From Beijerinckiaceae bacterium (GTDB taxonomy: Bacteria; Pseudomonadota; Alphaproteobacteria; Rhizobiales; Beijerinckiaceae), in contig CANJNI010000042.1 in NCBI GenBank assembly GCA_947475995.1, positions 1 to 34,474 on the forward strand: a DNA stretch of 34,474 nt. The letters are read 5' to 3'. Shown piece by piece: positions 7,106 through 15,597 of the stretch. The position numbers were made by a program, and so were the translations under genes. A model generated the notes under the pieces. The model saw only the letters and a program-made list of their open reading frames with translations. It searched no databases and was not told the DNA's origin. How positions within the stretch are numbered: the first letter of the stretch is position 1; each line of letters starts with the position of its first letter.

Positions 7106-7804
7106 ATGTCCCGTCCCCAGCTCGTGCTTGCCTGCGGCCTCATGTGCGATGCGCGTGTTTACGCGCCGCAGCGTGACGCGCTGAAATCGGACTATGAAAT
7201 TCTCGTCGTGGATTTCTTCGGCCTCGATTCCATCGCGGCGATGGCGGAGAAAGTTCTGGCGGTGGCCGGTCCGAAATTCTCGCTTGCCGGCCACTCCATG
7301 GGCGGGCGCGTAGCCATGGAGGCCTATGCGCGCGCCCCGCATCGCATCGAGCGCCTCGCGCTTCTCGACACCGCCTATCATCCACGCACGAATGCGGAAG
7401 CCGAAGGCCGCCTGAAGCTTGTCTCGCTCGGCTTCACGCAGGGCATGAAGGCGGTCGCCGACGCCTGGCTACCGCCCATGCTGGCCCCGGCGCATCGCGG
7501 CGATCCGGCGCTGGTGGACAATCTGGCCGACATGATCGCAGGCGCCACGCCCGAGATTTTCGAGCGTCAGCAACATGCGCTGCTGAACCGTCCCGATCAC
7601 GGGCCGCTCCTGCCGAGCATCGCCTGCCCGACGCTCTGCGCCACCGGGCGCTTCGACGAGTGGAGCCCCGTGTCAGTGCATGAGCATATGGCCAAGCAGA
7701 TCCCGGACGCGCAACTCGTGGTGTTCGAAACGGCCGGACACATGAGCACGCTCGAAACGCCCGACGAAATGACGGGCGCGCTCGCCGGTCTCATGCGACG
7801 CTGA
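7106..7804 (+). CDS. Alpha/beta hydrolase
   Basis: A protein of 232 residues with a complete alpha/beta-hydrolase triad: nucleophile Ser64 in GHSMGG, acid Asp184 in GRFDEWSP, and His212 in ETAGHMSTLE. It starts MSRPQLVLACGLMCDARVY and has no signal peptide, so it is cytoplasmic. The subgroup includes esterases and small lactone or ester hydrolases, and the substrate cannot be told. The 98-base gap after rsfS and the hairpin at its stop suggest a separate transcript. The next small gene follows 17 bases later. Confidence 0.85.
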   Translation: MSRPQLVLACGLMCDARVYAPQRDALKSDYEILVVDFFGLDSIAAMAEKVLAVAGPKFSLAGHSMGGRVAMEAYARAPHRIERLALLDTAYHPRTNAEAEGRLKLVSLGFTQGMKAVADAWLPPMLAPAHRGDPALVDNLADMIAGATPEIFERQQHALLNRPDHGPLLPSIACPTLCATGRFDEWSPVSVHEHMAKQIPDAQLVVFETAGHMSTLETPDEMTGALAGLMRR

Positions 7805-7821
7805 TTGCGGCAGCGTCAGCC

Positions 7822-8112
7822 GTGAGCGCGCTGCACCCCGATGTCGCACGAACGGCGGCGATGCTGGGCGAACTGGCAGAACTGCTCCGCCGTCACGACA
7901 TGCGGTTCTGGGCCGGCAAACTCGATCTCTGCCGCAAGCGGCTCGAGAATGCGGATTTTTATGGCGTGACGTCCCTGCTCGAACTGTATGCCGGGCGGGA
8001 CTCGCTCAACGATATCATTTTGGTCGGCGCCGATCAGGCGCAATTGTCGAAATTGCTGGGCGACGTCTGGCGAACGGCAGACAAACTGCGCGCCGAATAC
8101 GAAGGGCCGTAA
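7822..8112 (+). CDS. Small conserved hypothetical protein, DUF6966-like
   Basis: A protein of 96 residues starting at GTG 7822. It is soluble and mainly helical, with a pattern LAELLRRHDMRFWAGKLDLC and GRDSLNDIILVG that I associate with DUF6966, though I could not check this. No catalytic motif is evident. It follows the hydrolase after 17 bases on the same strand and is convergent with azlD, whose stop lies 4 bases away; no terminator separates the two genes. Confidence 0.6.
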   Translation: MSALHPDVARTAAMLGELAELLRRHDMRFWAGKLDLCRKRLENADFYGVTSLLELYAGRDSLNDIILVGADQAQLSKLLGDVWRTADKLRAEYEGP

Positions 8113-8116
8113 GCCT

Positions 8117-8419
8117 CTATCGCATCTCGAAGATGATCCATGCGGCCCCGGTGCCGATGGCAATCGGCCAGGCGGGAGATTTCGTGCGCGTCGCGACCAG
8201 CAATGTCGCCACCGCTCCGATCCATTCCTTCACGCCGCCGTTGATGATGGACGGCGTCACAAAGCTCACGAAAAGGGTGCCCGGCACATAGGACAGCATG
8301 ATGCGCACCGCCTGCGGCGGATCGAAACGGCTGAACAGCCAGTAGCCGCCCGCGCGCGTTGCGTAAGTGGCGAGCGCCATGCTGACGATGGCGAGGACGA
8401 TCCATGGATCAAGCCGCAT
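8117..8419 (-). CDS. azlD: AzlD-type subunit of branched-chain amino acid exporter
   Basis: A protein of 100 residues beginning MRLDPWIVLAIVSMALATYA, with the conserved ATRAGGYWLF and about three to four hydrophobic segments that fit AzlD. AzlC and AzlD together export branched-chain amino acids and analogues across the inner membrane (BrnFE type). The start at 8419 has AGGA nine bases upstream and lies inside the azlC 3' end: the two genes overlap by 11 bases, a typical coupled pair. The longer open frame upstream adds non-family residues and was not used. Confidence 0.85.
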   Translation of the reverse strand: MRLDPWIVLAIVSMALATYATRAGGYWLFSRFDPPQAVRIMLSYVPGTLFVSFVTPSIINGGVKEWIGAVATLLVATRTKSPAWPIAIGTGAAWIIFEMR

Positions 8420-9143
8420 AGGCTTTTCCTGCCCATGTCTGCAGAAGTCCGACAAAGCTGCCTGCAATCGCGCCCGCCACCACATGCCACGCAGTTCCGG
8501 GCATCAGGTGAGAGACGAGCGCAGCCGTGGCGGCTGCCGTGATCCACGGCAGGATATCGCGCCGGCCCTTCCAGAGCGGCACCAGCATGGCGATGAAGAC
8601 AGCCAGCGCCGCAAAGAACAAGGGATGACCCGGCGGCGGGGCAACGAAATCGCCCACCAGAAACCCCGCCATCGTGCCGGTGACCCAGAAGAACCACAGC
8701 ACCAGACCCGCGCCGAGCAGGAAACCTGCATCGCGCTTTCCTTTTTCGATTTCCTGCACCGACATGGCCCAGGCGTTGTCGACGAGGAAGAACAGAAGGC
8801 CCCAGCGTTTCCAGCCTCGCAGATGATCCATCCACGGCGCCATCAAGGGCCCCATCAGCACGAAGCGCAGGTTGACCATCGTGGCGGCGAGCGTCGTGCC
8901 GAAGATCGGCGGCGGATAGACCCATGCGCCGAGCGCCAGCAATTGCGCCGCGCCCGCAAACATCAGCCCGCTCATCAGGGCGGCTTCCAGCATCGAAAAC
9001 CCGTGCGCCTGCGCCGAAAGGCCCACGACGGTCGCATAAGGAAGCTGTCCGACCAGCACGGGCGAGATCGCCCGCGCGCCGCGCCGCACGCCCTCAAGGC
9101 TGACGGTGACGTGTGGCGATGGGACTCCGGCGGAATTGTTCAT
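8409..9143 (-). CDS. azlC: AzlC-type subunit of branched-chain amino acid exporter
   Basis: A protein of 244 residues, starting MNNSAGVPSPHVTVSLEGV and rich in hydrophobic segments consistent with the seven to eight helices of AzlC. The family signature is seen in FAGAAQLLALGAW and NLRFVLMGPLMAPWM. It works with AzlD in amino acid efflux. The gene starts 33 bases downstream of the cckA stop on the same strand, with a hairpin in between. It may be read through from cckA or have its own weak promoter; I see no clear one. Confidence 0.88.
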   Translation of the reverse strand: MNNSAGVPSPHVTVSLEGVRRGARAISPVLVGQLPYATVVGLSAQAHGFSMLEAALMSGLMFAGAAQLLALGAWVYPPPIFGTTLAATMVNLRFVLMGPLMAPWMDHLRGWKRWGLLFFLVDNAWAMSVQEIEKGKRDAGFLLGAGLVLWFFWVTGTMAGFLVGDFVAPPPGHPLFFAALAVFIAMLVPLWKGRRDILPWITAAATAALVSHLMPGTAWHVVAGAIAGSFVGLLQTWAGKAYAA

Positions 9144-9158
9144 TGATCAGCCGCCGGC

Positions 9159-9177
9159 GCGAGCGCAAGGCGCTCGC
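9159..9177. other. Perfect hairpin between cckA and azlC
   Basis: GCGAGCGC (9159-9166) and GCGCTCGC (9170-9177) form an 8-base stem with loop AAG, touching the cckA stop. No T-run follows, so it would be at most a partial terminator or an RNA end-stabiliser. Confidence 0.45.
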
Positions 9178-11687
9178 TAGCCCAGCGTCCCCTTCACGGC
9201 CTCGATCAATTGTTTCAGCGTGAAGGGCTTCGGCAGGAAGCCGAACTCCTCGCCGGCCGGCAGGTTCTTGGCGAAGGCGTCTTCCGCATAGCCGGACACG
9301 AAGATCACCTTGCAGGTGATGCCGCGCTTGCGCAGTTCGCCGAACATGGTCGGCCCATCCATCTCGGGCATCACGACATCGGAGACAATGAGGTCGATCG
9401 GCCCCTGTCCTTCTTCGATGATTTCCAGCGCGTGCTGGCCGGAGGTGGCCTCGATGACCGTATAGCCGCGCGAGGACAGCGCGCGCGCCCCGAAGGCCCG
9501 CACGGCGTCCTCATCCTCGACCAGCAGAATGGTGCCGCGGCCCGTTGCGTCGGAAGCAGGCGCCTTCACCTCTTCCTTCTTCACCTGCTCTTCGGCGGTC
9601 GGGACATGACGTGGCAGGAAGATGCGGAAAGTGGCGCCCTTGTTGACTTCCGAGTCGCAGAACACCCAGCCGCCCGTCTGCTTGACGATGCCATAGACCA
9701 TCGAAAGGCCGAGGCCCGTGCCCTTGCCGACTTCCTTGGTGGTGAAGAAGGGCTCGAATATTTTCTGCTTCACATCGTCCGGAATGCCATGTCCGGTGTC
9801 GGACACTTCCAGCACCACATATTCCGCCTCGACCAGCGAGGCCTCGTTGTAGGCCGCGCATTCGGAGGCCTGCACGTTCAGCGTGCGCACGGAAATCTTG
9901 CCGCCGTCCGGCATGGCGTCGCGCGCATTGACGACGAGATTGATGACCACCTGCTCGAACTGGTTGAGATCGACCTTGGTGAGCCAGAGATCGCGTCCAT
10001 GCTTGACGTCGAGTTCTATCTTTTCGCCCACCAGACGCCGCAGCAGCATCTGCAGATCGGAAAGAACGTCGCCGAGCTGCAGCACCTGCGGGCGCAGCGT
10101 CTGCCGCCGCGAGAAAGCCAGCAACTGCCGCACCAGACCAGCAGCCCGGTTGGCGTTCTGCTTGATCTGCATGATGTCCTGGAAGGACGGATCGGTCGGC
10201 CGGTGATTGGCCAGCAGCAGGTCCGAATAGCCGATGATGGCGGTCAGCACGTTGTTGAAGTCATGCGCCACGCCGCCAGCGAGCTGGCCAATGGCCTGCA
10301 TCTTCTGGCCCTGCGCGAAATTCTCCTGCAGCGTGCGCTGTTCGGTCGTGTCGAGCGCGAAGATCGTCGCCGCGCCGCCCTCGCCGCCCTCGTCGCTCGG
10401 CGAAAAGAACAGACGCGCCGAGCGCGCCGGCTCTCCGGTCAGCGCAACGTCGAGCGGCGACACATCGCCCTTGCCGTCATTGACCACCGACGCAAAGGCC
10501 GCCGTGAAGGCCGGCCGGTCGCGTTCCGAAATGCCCGCGAAGATCGAGCGGGCGCCCTCGCCACCCTTCAGGGCTTCGGGCAGCAGGCGCGCGAAAGCCG
10601 CATTGGCGCGCAGGATGCCGCCGTTGCGATCCAGCGAGGCGATCGCCATCGGGGTCTGGTTGAAGAAGCGCGCGAAACGCACCTCTGCGGCGCGCAGGTT
10701 TTCTGCTGGCTCTTCGCCGGGCGCGCGGTTGATCACCAGCGTGCGAGACAGGCCCGGCGTGCAATCCTGCGCAAAGGCGACGCGGTGAATGACCCGCACC
10801 GGCAGGTTCTGGCCATTGCGGCGCTTGAAATCGACGTCGAACTGTTCGGTCCGCACTTCCGACGACCGGCCCGCCACGGACGCGAGCAACGCGGCCCCGT
10901 CGCCCGCCACGATGTCGGACAGCTTCAGGCCGCCCGAGCCGTATTGCGCCAGATCGTAATCCAGCCATCCGGCCAGGGTGGCGTTCATGTAGCTGACGCG
11001 GCCGTCGCCATCAGCCGAAAAGAAGCCCGCAGGCGCGTGGTCGAGGAAGTCGATCGCGTGCTGCAATTCCTGAAAGACGTTCTCATGGCGCAGGCGCTCG
11101 CGCGTCACGTCAGCCACCGACCAGAGCGTTGCCCGCTTCTGGCCGAACCGCTCGACGGGCCGCACCCGGATGCGATACCAGCCGGATTCGCCATCGCCGG
11201 TGAGCGGCGGCGCGAGCCGCATTTCTTCCGCCCCGCGCTTGCCCTCGCGGGCCGCCTGGGCAAGCCGATACACGGCTTCGGAGACGTCGGGCGTGCCCGA
11301 AAACAAACGCTCCACGGTGCGCAGATCCGCCGGATCATGCGCGCCCGAAAGCGCCATGTAAGCCTCGTTGGCGTAGATGACGCGCGTATCGCCCTCCGTG
11401 ACCAGCAACCCCTCGAGGCCGGTGTCGGCGATCAGCTTAGTGATGTCATTGCGGGCCGCCTGCCCGGAAAACTGCAGGAATCCAACCGCATAGGCGAAAA
11501 GCCCGATGACGCCCACGATCGCCAGAAGGGCCAGCAGCCCGATCGTCAGTCGGCCGGCATGATCCTGAGGCAGAAACGAGAAGGACGCCGCAGCTCCGAC
11601 CAGCACCACCGCGAGCAGCAGCACCAGACCCGGACTGCCGGTGCGTTCCGTCCGGTCGAGGGCGGCGGAAATCGGCGGCTCGCTCAT
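9177..11687 (-). CDS. cckA: Hybrid histidine kinase CckA (cell-cycle phosphorelay)
   Basis: A protein of 836 residues. Two membrane helices near residues 20-75 are followed by PAS-like sensor regions: [37 protein letters not shown], and [19 protein letters not shown]. The HisKA box [14 protein letters not shown] places the phospho-accepting His at 475. The ATPase part has the N box [21 protein letters not shown] and [13 protein letters not shown]. The receiver domain covers 720-836 with phospho-acceptor Asp770 in [12 protein letters not shown] and Lys in LPKPF. In alphaproteobacteria CckA phosphorylates ChpT, which passes phosphate to CtrA and CpdR. The divergent upstream region holds a full CtrA box, suggesting feedback. 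Confidence 0.95.
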   Translation of the reverse strand: MSEPPISAALDRTERTGSPGLVLLLAVVLVGAAASFSFLPQDHAGRLTIGLLALLAIVGVIGLFAYAVGFLQFSGQAARNDITKLIADTGLEGLLVTEGDTRVIYANEAYMALSGAHDPADLRTVERLFSGTPDVSEAVYRLAQAAREGKRGAEEMRLAPPLTGDGESGWYRIRVRPVERFGQKRATLWSVADVTRERLRHENVFQELQHAIDFLDHAPAGFFSADGDGRVSYMNATLAGWLDYDLAQYGSGGLKLSDIVAGDGAALLASVAGRSSEVRTEQFDVDFKRRNGQNLPVRVIHRVAFAQDCTPGLSRTLVINRAPGEEPAENLRAAEVRFARFFNQTPMAIASLDRNGGILRANAAFARLLPEALKGGEGARSIFAGISERDRPAFTAAFASVVNDGKGDVSPLDVALTGEPARSARLFFSPSDEGGEGGAATIFALDTTEQRTLQENFAQGQKMQAIGQLAGGVAHDFNNVLTAIIGYSDLLLANHRPTDPSFQDIMQIKQNANRAAGLVRQLLAFSRRQTLRPQVLQLGDVLSDLQMLLRRLVGEKIELDVKHGRDLWLTKVDLNQFEQVVINLVVNARDAMPDGGKISVRTLNVQASECAAYNEASLVEAEYVVLEVSDTGHGIPDDVKQKIFEPFFTTKEVGKGTGLGLSMVYGIVKQTGGWVFCDSEVNKGATFRIFLPRHVPTAEEQVKKEEVKAPASDATGRGTILLVEDEDAVRAFGARALSSRGYTVIEATSGQHALEIIEEGQGPIDLIVSDVVMPEMDGPTMFGELRKRGITCKVIFVSGYAEDAFAKNLPAGEEFGFLPKPFTLKQLIEAVKGTLG

Positions 11688-11828
11688 TCGCTCCTGTCCT
11701 GCGGGAAAGTGGCGACTCGCAACGGCAAATCACCAGTGTGGTTCACAATGAGACGGCCGCGTGGTCTTGGCAATGGAGATGAATCAAGCGTTTCGCGGAG
11801 CTTCGCCGTCCGGTTTCGCCTGTCGTGG

Positions 11829-11844
11829 TTAACCATTTCTTAAC
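11829..11844. promoter_or_regulatory. CtrA-type binding site between cckA and the FliO-like gene
   Basis: TTAACCATTTCTTAAC fits the full CtrA consensus TTAA-N7-TTAA(C) exactly. It lies 78 bases before the ATG of the FliO-like gene and about 142 bases before the cckA start, so it could act on either or both. CtrA is the end-point regulator of the CckA relay. Confidence 0.7.
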
Positions 11845-11922
11845 GTCGCCCACATCGGCGGGCGCACTCGTGGTACAAGTCGGTGTTTATCCGCAAGAGT
11901 TGCGGCGCGGAGCCATGGGGCC

Positions 11923-12948
11923 ATGCAGTTTTTGAACAATCTGATCGGCGATAACAAGCCGCTTCTGTACCTGGCGGTGGCGGTGCTCGCCCTCGTCGTC
12001 GTGTTGCTGCTGATCGCCGGGTATCGTCTCCTGTTCGGACCCCGGATCCGCAGCGCGGGCGGGCGCTCGCGCCAGCCGCGCCTCGGCGTGGTGGACGCCT
12101 ACGATCTGGACCGCCAGCGCCAGCTGGTTCTCGTCCGCCGCGACAATGTCGAACATCTCATCATGATCGGCGGACCCAACGATCTGCTCATCGAGCCGAC
12201 CATCGTGCGTGGCCAGCCCGCCGTCGGCAGCCAGCCCGCCCCGATGCGGGATGCGGCCCCGCTTGCGCCCGCCATGGACGAGGCGACCGTCCCCGCCCCG
12301 GCGCCGCCCGTCATCCCGGCGCGCCCCGAGGCCCTCGGCCGCAATGCCGACCGCCAGACCATCCGGCCCGAGCCGCAATTCATCCCCGAGCCTCCGGCTC
12401 GCCCCGAACCTCCGGTACGACCCGAACCCCCGGTTCGCCACGAGCCCCAAGCTCGGCCCGAACCTCCGGTACGGACCGAACCGCCCCTGAGGCCGGAACC
12501 CCTCATCCGGCAGGAACAGGTTCTGAGCCCGGAAGCTTCGCCCCCTCCGCCGGGCTTGGTCGAAACCGCGCCCCAGCCGCCGCAGGCCCCGGCCGTGACG
12601 CCGCCGCCGGCGCGCACCTTCGTTCCGCCGCGCCCCACGCCCCGGTCGATCCCGCCGATTCCGCGCCCGTCGATCCCCAAGACCATCGTGATGCCCGCGC
12701 CTTCGGTGGAGCCGCCGCCCCCGCCGGCGCCCGAACCCGTCGCGCAGCCTGAACCGGCCCCCGAAGCGGCGTCGCACGCGCCTGCTCCCGAGCCTGCTCC
12801 CGTTCCGGTGGTCGAGGCGCCTGCGAAGCCCGAGCCGACGCCGCTGCCGCCCGAACCGCCCAAGCCCGCCGCGCCGCTCGATCCGCTCGATGCGCTCGAG
12901 CAGGAAATGGCCCGGCTCCTCAACCGACCGGCCCCGCCCAAGCCCTGA
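11923..12948 (+). CDS. FliO/MopB-like membrane protein with long proline-rich tail
   Basis: A protein of 341 residues. After a short N terminus, LLYLAVAVLALVVVLLLIAG forms one membrane helix. Residues about 45-90 (LGVVDAYDLDRQRQLVLVRR followed by HLIMIGGPNDLLIE) resemble the cytoplasmic FliO domain, which helps assemble the FliPQR export gate. The remaining roughly 240 residues are Pro/Ala/Glu-rich and probably disordered, with hexapeptide repeats. FliO itself is short, so either this is a lineage variant or a relative with a different job. No flagellar genes are in view. The CtrA box upstream fits a cell-cycle or flagellar role. It ends before a shared terminator. Confidence 0.65.
   Translation: MQFLNNLIGDNKPLLYLAVAVLALVVVLLLIAGYRLLFGPRIRSAGGRSRQPRLGVVDAYDLDRQRQLVLVRRDNVEHLIMIGGPNDLLIEPTIVRGQPAVGSQPAPMRDAAPLAPAMDEATVPAPAPPVIPARPEALGRNADRQTIRPEPQFIPEPPARPEPPVRPEPPVRHEPQARPEPPVRTEPPLRPEPLIRQEQVLSPEASPPPPGLVETAPQPPQAPAVTPPPARTFVPPRPTPRSIPPIPRPSIPKTIVMPAPSVEPPPPPAPEPVAQPEPAPEAASHAPAPEPAPVPVVEAPAKPEPTPLPPEPPKPAAPLDPLDALEQEMARLLNRPAPPKP
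12385..12510 (+). repeat. Seven in-frame 18-base repeats coding for PEPPxR hexapeptides
   Basis: Seven consecutive units of 18 bases encode PEPPAR, PEPPVR, PEPPVR, HEPQAR, PEPPVR, TEPPLR and PEPLIR. The second and fifth units share the unusual CCTCCGGTACG stretch, a sign of recent unit duplication. The tract lies in the disordered tail of the FliO-like protein. Confidence 0.8.
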
Positions 12949-12960
12949 AGGCAGGCAACA

Positions 12961-12987
12961 AAAAAGGCGGCTCAAGGCCGCCTTTTT
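12961..12987. terminator. Bidirectional intrinsic terminator between the FliO-like gene and dksA
   Basis: AAAAAGGCGGC and GCCGCCTTTTT form a perfect 11-base stem with loop TCAAG. Because the arms end in A5 and T5, it can stop transcription from both converging genes. Confidence 0.85.
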
Positions 12988-13008
12988 CAATTCCGGAATG
13001 TGTTGCGG

Positions 13009-13431
13009 TCAGTCGTCGCGATAGACCTTTTCACGCTTTTCATGGCGCTCCTGCGCTTCGATGGAGAGCGTCGCAATAGGGCGCGCGTCCAGCCGCTTGA
13101 GCGAGATCGGCTCGCCGGTTTCCTCGCAATAGCCGTAGGTTCCGTCATCGATGCGGGCGATCGCGGCGTCGATCTTGGAAATCAGCTTGCGCTGACGGTC
13201 GCGCGCGCGCAGTTCGATGGCGCGGTCGGTTTCCGAGGAAGCGCGGTCGGCCAGATCGGGATGATTTTCACTTTCAGTCTGCAGCGCAGCCAGCGTTTCG
13301 CGGCTCTCGCGCAGGATATCGTCTTTCCAGTCGGTCAGCTTGCGGCGAAAATATTCGCGCTGCTTGTCGTTCATGAACGGTTCGTCGTCGGACGGTCGAT
13401 AATTCTTATCGATCGTAGGGGCTTGGGCCAT
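13009..13431 (-). CDS. dksA: RNA polymerase-binding protein DksA
   Basis: A protein of 140 residues with the coiled-coil (about 22-98) of DksA, carrying the tip-like DLADRASSETDRA, and the C-terminal globular region ending EKREKVYRDD. DksA enters the RNA polymerase secondary channel and, with ppGpp, resets rRNA, ribosomal and amino acid promoters. Of the four zinc-finger cysteines of E. coli DksA only the first remains (Cys102); the others are Thr105, Ser123 and Ala126. One-cysteine DksA proteins are usual in this lineage. A well-spaced promoter lies upstream. Confidence 0.95.
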   Translation of the reverse strand: MAQAPTIDKNYRPSDDEPFMNDKQREYFRRKLTDWKDDILRESRETLAALQTESENHPDLADRASSETDRAIELRARDRQRKLISKIDAAIARIDDGTYGYCEETGEPISLKRLDARPIATLSIEAQERHEKREKVYRDD

Positions 13432-13463
13432 GTGGTCGATTCTCCCCGAGCGCAGTCGCGGAC

Positions 13464-13492
13464 CTTATAGCGGCTCTCTTATGTCGCGACAA
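13464..13492 (-). promoter_or_regulatory. Promoter of dksA
   Basis: Read on the minus strand, TTGTCG (13492-13487) and TATAAG (13469-13464) are separated by 17 bases. The dksA start is 33 bases beyond the -10. Confidence 0.6.
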
Positions 13493-13526
13493 CGACTGCG
13501 TAAATTGTTGACACGGATGGGTCCAC

Positions 13527-13556
13527 AAAAAAAGCCCGGCATGACGCCGGGCTTTT
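13527..13556 (-). terminator. Intrinsic terminator after icd
   Basis: On the minus strand AAAAGCCCGGC pairs with GCCGGGCTTTT around loop GTCAT, followed by a T-run of seven. It begins six bases after the icd stop codon. Confidence 0.88.
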
Positions 13557-13562
13557 GATCGT

Positions 13563-14777
13563 TCAGGCGTGCATCGCCTTCTTGAGGTTCTCGTCGATCT
13601 TGTCGAGGAAGCCGGTGGTCGAGAGCCACTTCTGCTCCGCGCCGACGAGAAGCGCGAGATCCTTCGTCATATAGCCGCTCTCGACAGTGTCGATGCAGAC
13701 CTTTTCCAGCGTGTGCGCGAAAGCATCGAGTTCGGCGTTGCCGTCGAGCTTGGCGCGGTGCATGAGGCCGCGGGTCCAGGCAAAGATCGAGGCCATCGAG
13801 TTGGTCGAGGTCTCCTTGCCCTGCTGGTGCTGACGGTAATGGCGGGTCACGGTGCCGTGAGCGGCTTCGGCTTCCACGGTCTTGCCGTCCGGCGTCATCA
13901 GCACAGAGGTCATGAGGCCCAGCGAACCGAAGCCCTGCGCGGCGGTGTCGGACTGCACGTCGCCGTCATAGTTCTTGCAGGCCCACACATAGCCGCCCGA
14001 CCACTTGAGCGAGGCCGCCACCATGTCGTCGATCAGGCGGTGCTCGTAGATGAGCTTGGCCTTCGCGAACGCATCCTTGAACTCGGCATCGAACACGTCC
14101 TGGAAGATATCCTTGAAGCGTCCATCGTAGACCTTCAGGATCGTGTTCTTGGTCGACAGATACACCGGATAGTTGCGCTGCAGGCCATAGTTGAACGAGG
14201 CGCGCGCGAAGTCGCGGATCGACTCGTCCAGATTGTACATCGACATGGCGACGCCGGCGCCGGGGAAGTTGAACACTTCGCGCTCGATCACCTGCCCGTC
14301 TTCACCCACGAACTTGAGCGTGAGCTTGCCCTTACCGGGCACCTTGAAATCGGTGGCGCGGTACTGGTCGCCATACGCGTGACGGCCCACCACGAAAGGC
14401 TGCGTCCAGCCCGGCACGAGGCGCGGCACGTTCTTGCAGATGATCGGCTCGCGGAAAATTGTGCCGCCGAGGATGTTGCGGATCGTCCCGTTCGGCGACT
14501 TCCACATGTCCTTCAGGTTGAACTCTTTCACGCGGGCTTCATCGGGCGTGATGGTCGCGCACTTCACGGCGACGCCATACTTCAGGGTCGCTTCGGCGGA
14601 GTCGATGGTGATCTGGTCGTTGGTCTCATCGCGCTTCTGAACCGACAGATCGTAATACTTCAGGTCGATGTCCAGATACGGATGGATCAGCTTGTCCTTG
14701 ATGTACTGCCAGATGATCCGGGTCATCTCGTCGCCGTCCATCTCGACAACCGGATTGGCGACCTTGATCTTTTTCAT
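13563..14777 (-). CDS. icd: NADP-dependent isocitrate dehydrogenase
   Basis: A protein of 404 residues of the homodimeric eukaryote-like type (IDH subfamily II), starting [20 protein letters not shown]. Conserved parts include [38 protein letters not shown] and [12 protein letters not shown]. It decarboxylates isocitrate to 2-oxoglutarate in the TCA cycle and makes NADPH. The start at 14777 gives the family N terminus; the upstream in-frame codons to 14822 do not fit. The gene has its own terminator and a plausible promoter, so it is monocistronic. The malate synthase of the competing glyoxylate route is elsewhere in the window. Confidence 0.97.
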   Translation of the reverse strand: MKKIKVANPVVEMDGDEMTRIIWQYIKDKLIHPYLDIDLKYYDLSVQKRDETNDQITIDSAEATLKYGVAVKCATITPDEARVKEFNLKDMWKSPNGTIRNILGGTIFREPIICKNVPRLVPGWTQPFVVGRHAYGDQYRATDFKVPGKGKLTLKFVGEDGQVIEREVFNFPGAGVAMSMYNLDESIRDFARASFNYGLQRNYPVYLSTKNTILKVYDGRFKDIFQDVFDAEFKDAFAKAKLIYEHRLIDDMVAASLKWSGGYVWACKNYDGDVQSDTAAQGFGSLGLMTSVLMTPDGKTVEAEAAHGTVTRHYRQHQQGKETSTNSMASIFAWTRGLMHRAKLDGNAELDAFAHTLEKVCIDTVESGYMTKDLALLVGAEQKWLSTTGFLDKIDENLKKAMHA

Positions 14778-14849
14778 GCGACGGACCTTTCGGGATGAAT
14801 GGAATTGGCGAGTCCGGCGCAATTTGACGCAGGCCGCCGGTTGGGCCGC

Positions 14850-14878
14850 CCTATAGCACCCGCTCTTGGGGCCGCAAA
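14850..14878 (-). promoter_or_regulatory. Candidate promoter of icd
   Basis: On the minus strand TTTGCG (14878-14873) and TATAGG (14855-14850) are 17 bases apart. The icd start is 73 bases downstream of the -10. The -35 match is moderate. Confidence 0.45.
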
Positions 14879-14927
14879 GCGCATCCTTTGGTCAATATGA
14901 TCGCTCGCGACGGGAAATTTACCTATG

Positions 14928-14962
14928 AAAAAGCCCCGCCTGGCTGAACCCGGCGGGGCTTT
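14928..14962 (-). terminator. Intrinsic terminator after the peroxiredoxin gene
   Basis: AAAGCCCCGCC and GGCGGGGCTTT form an 11-base stem; on the minus strand a run of five T follows. It lies 18 bases after the peroxiredoxin stop. Confidence 0.85.
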
Positions 14963-14979
14963 GACGATCAAAAATCAGA

Positions 14980-15453
14980 TCAGAGCTGGGTGAGGATATT
15001 GTCCGCGCCCGACTTCTCGATGCCCGGGTTTTCCTCGATGTTGATGGACTTCACCACGCCATTGTCGACCAGCATCGAATAACGCTTGGAGCGAGGAATG
15101 CGACCTACGGTGACGGAGAGTCCCGCTGCCTCAGCGAAGTCGCCATTTCCGTCGGCGAGAAACTCGATCTTGTCCGCTGCCTCGCTGGCCTTCGCCCAAG
15201 CGCTCAAGACGAAAACATTATTGATCGCTGTGCATGCGATTGCATCTACGCCCTTTGCCTTGATCTCGGCTGTCTTGTCGCGGAAGCTCGGCAAGTGATT
15301 CCGGTCACATGTGGGTGTGAATGGCCCCGGAACCGCGAAAAGAACAATTCTCCTTCCGGCAAAAATCTCGTCGGTATTCATAGGCTTCGGACCGTCGGCG
15401 GCCATTACCGTGAAGGTGGCGTTCGGCAGCTTGTCTCCCACTTTGATCATCAT
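14980..15453 (-). CDS. Peroxiredoxin, Prx5/AhpC-TSA type
   Basis: A protein of 157 residues with the Prx5 active site VPGPFTPTCDRNHLP; the peroxidatic cysteine is Cys49, and a second cysteine lies at 74 in IACTAINN, near the place of the conserved second Cys of Prx5. Such enzymes reduce hydrogen and alkyl peroxides using glutathione/glutaredoxin or thioredoxin. There is no signal peptide, so it acts in the cytoplasm. The double-ATG start at 15453 has AGGAG close upstream. The usual motif has Ala where this protein has Pro (PGPFTPTC instead of PGAFTPTC), a small deviation. A terminator follows, so it is transcribed alone or after the DsbD-like gene. Confidence 0.92.
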   Translation of the reverse strand: MMIKVGDKLPNATFTVMAADGPKPMNTDEIFAGRRIVLFAVPGPFTPTCDRNHLPSFRDKTAEIKAKGVDAIACTAINNVFVLSAWAKASEAADKIEFLADGNGDFAEAAGLSVTVGRIPRSKRYSMLVDNGVVKSINIEENPGIEKSGADNILTQL

Positions 15454-15597
15454 GCGCTCCTGAAATGCCGGGCGTTCGCGCCCGTGGATTTGTGTTCGGC
15501 AAAAGGGTTCTAGCGCGCTTCACGAATGAACGAAATGTCGCAGCCGATCGAATTCGCGCAATGCCAAGATGGTGCGGATCGCCGCAATGTCGAGGCC

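Noticed and set aside
9210..11843. An 877-residue open frame on the plus strand opposite cckA
   Set aside because: It is the antisense shadow of a high-GC gene: composition is biased to His/Arg/Gly, it has no domain, and cckA on the other strand is complete.
12385..12510. The 18-base repeats as a CRISPR-like array
   Set aside because: Units are contiguous, without spacers, in frame, and encode a proline-rich protein segment.
11887..12990. A 367-residue minus-strand frame rich in Gly/Arg opposite the FliO-like gene
   Set aside because: Complement of a Pro/Ala/Glu-coding tract; it also runs through the shared terminator.
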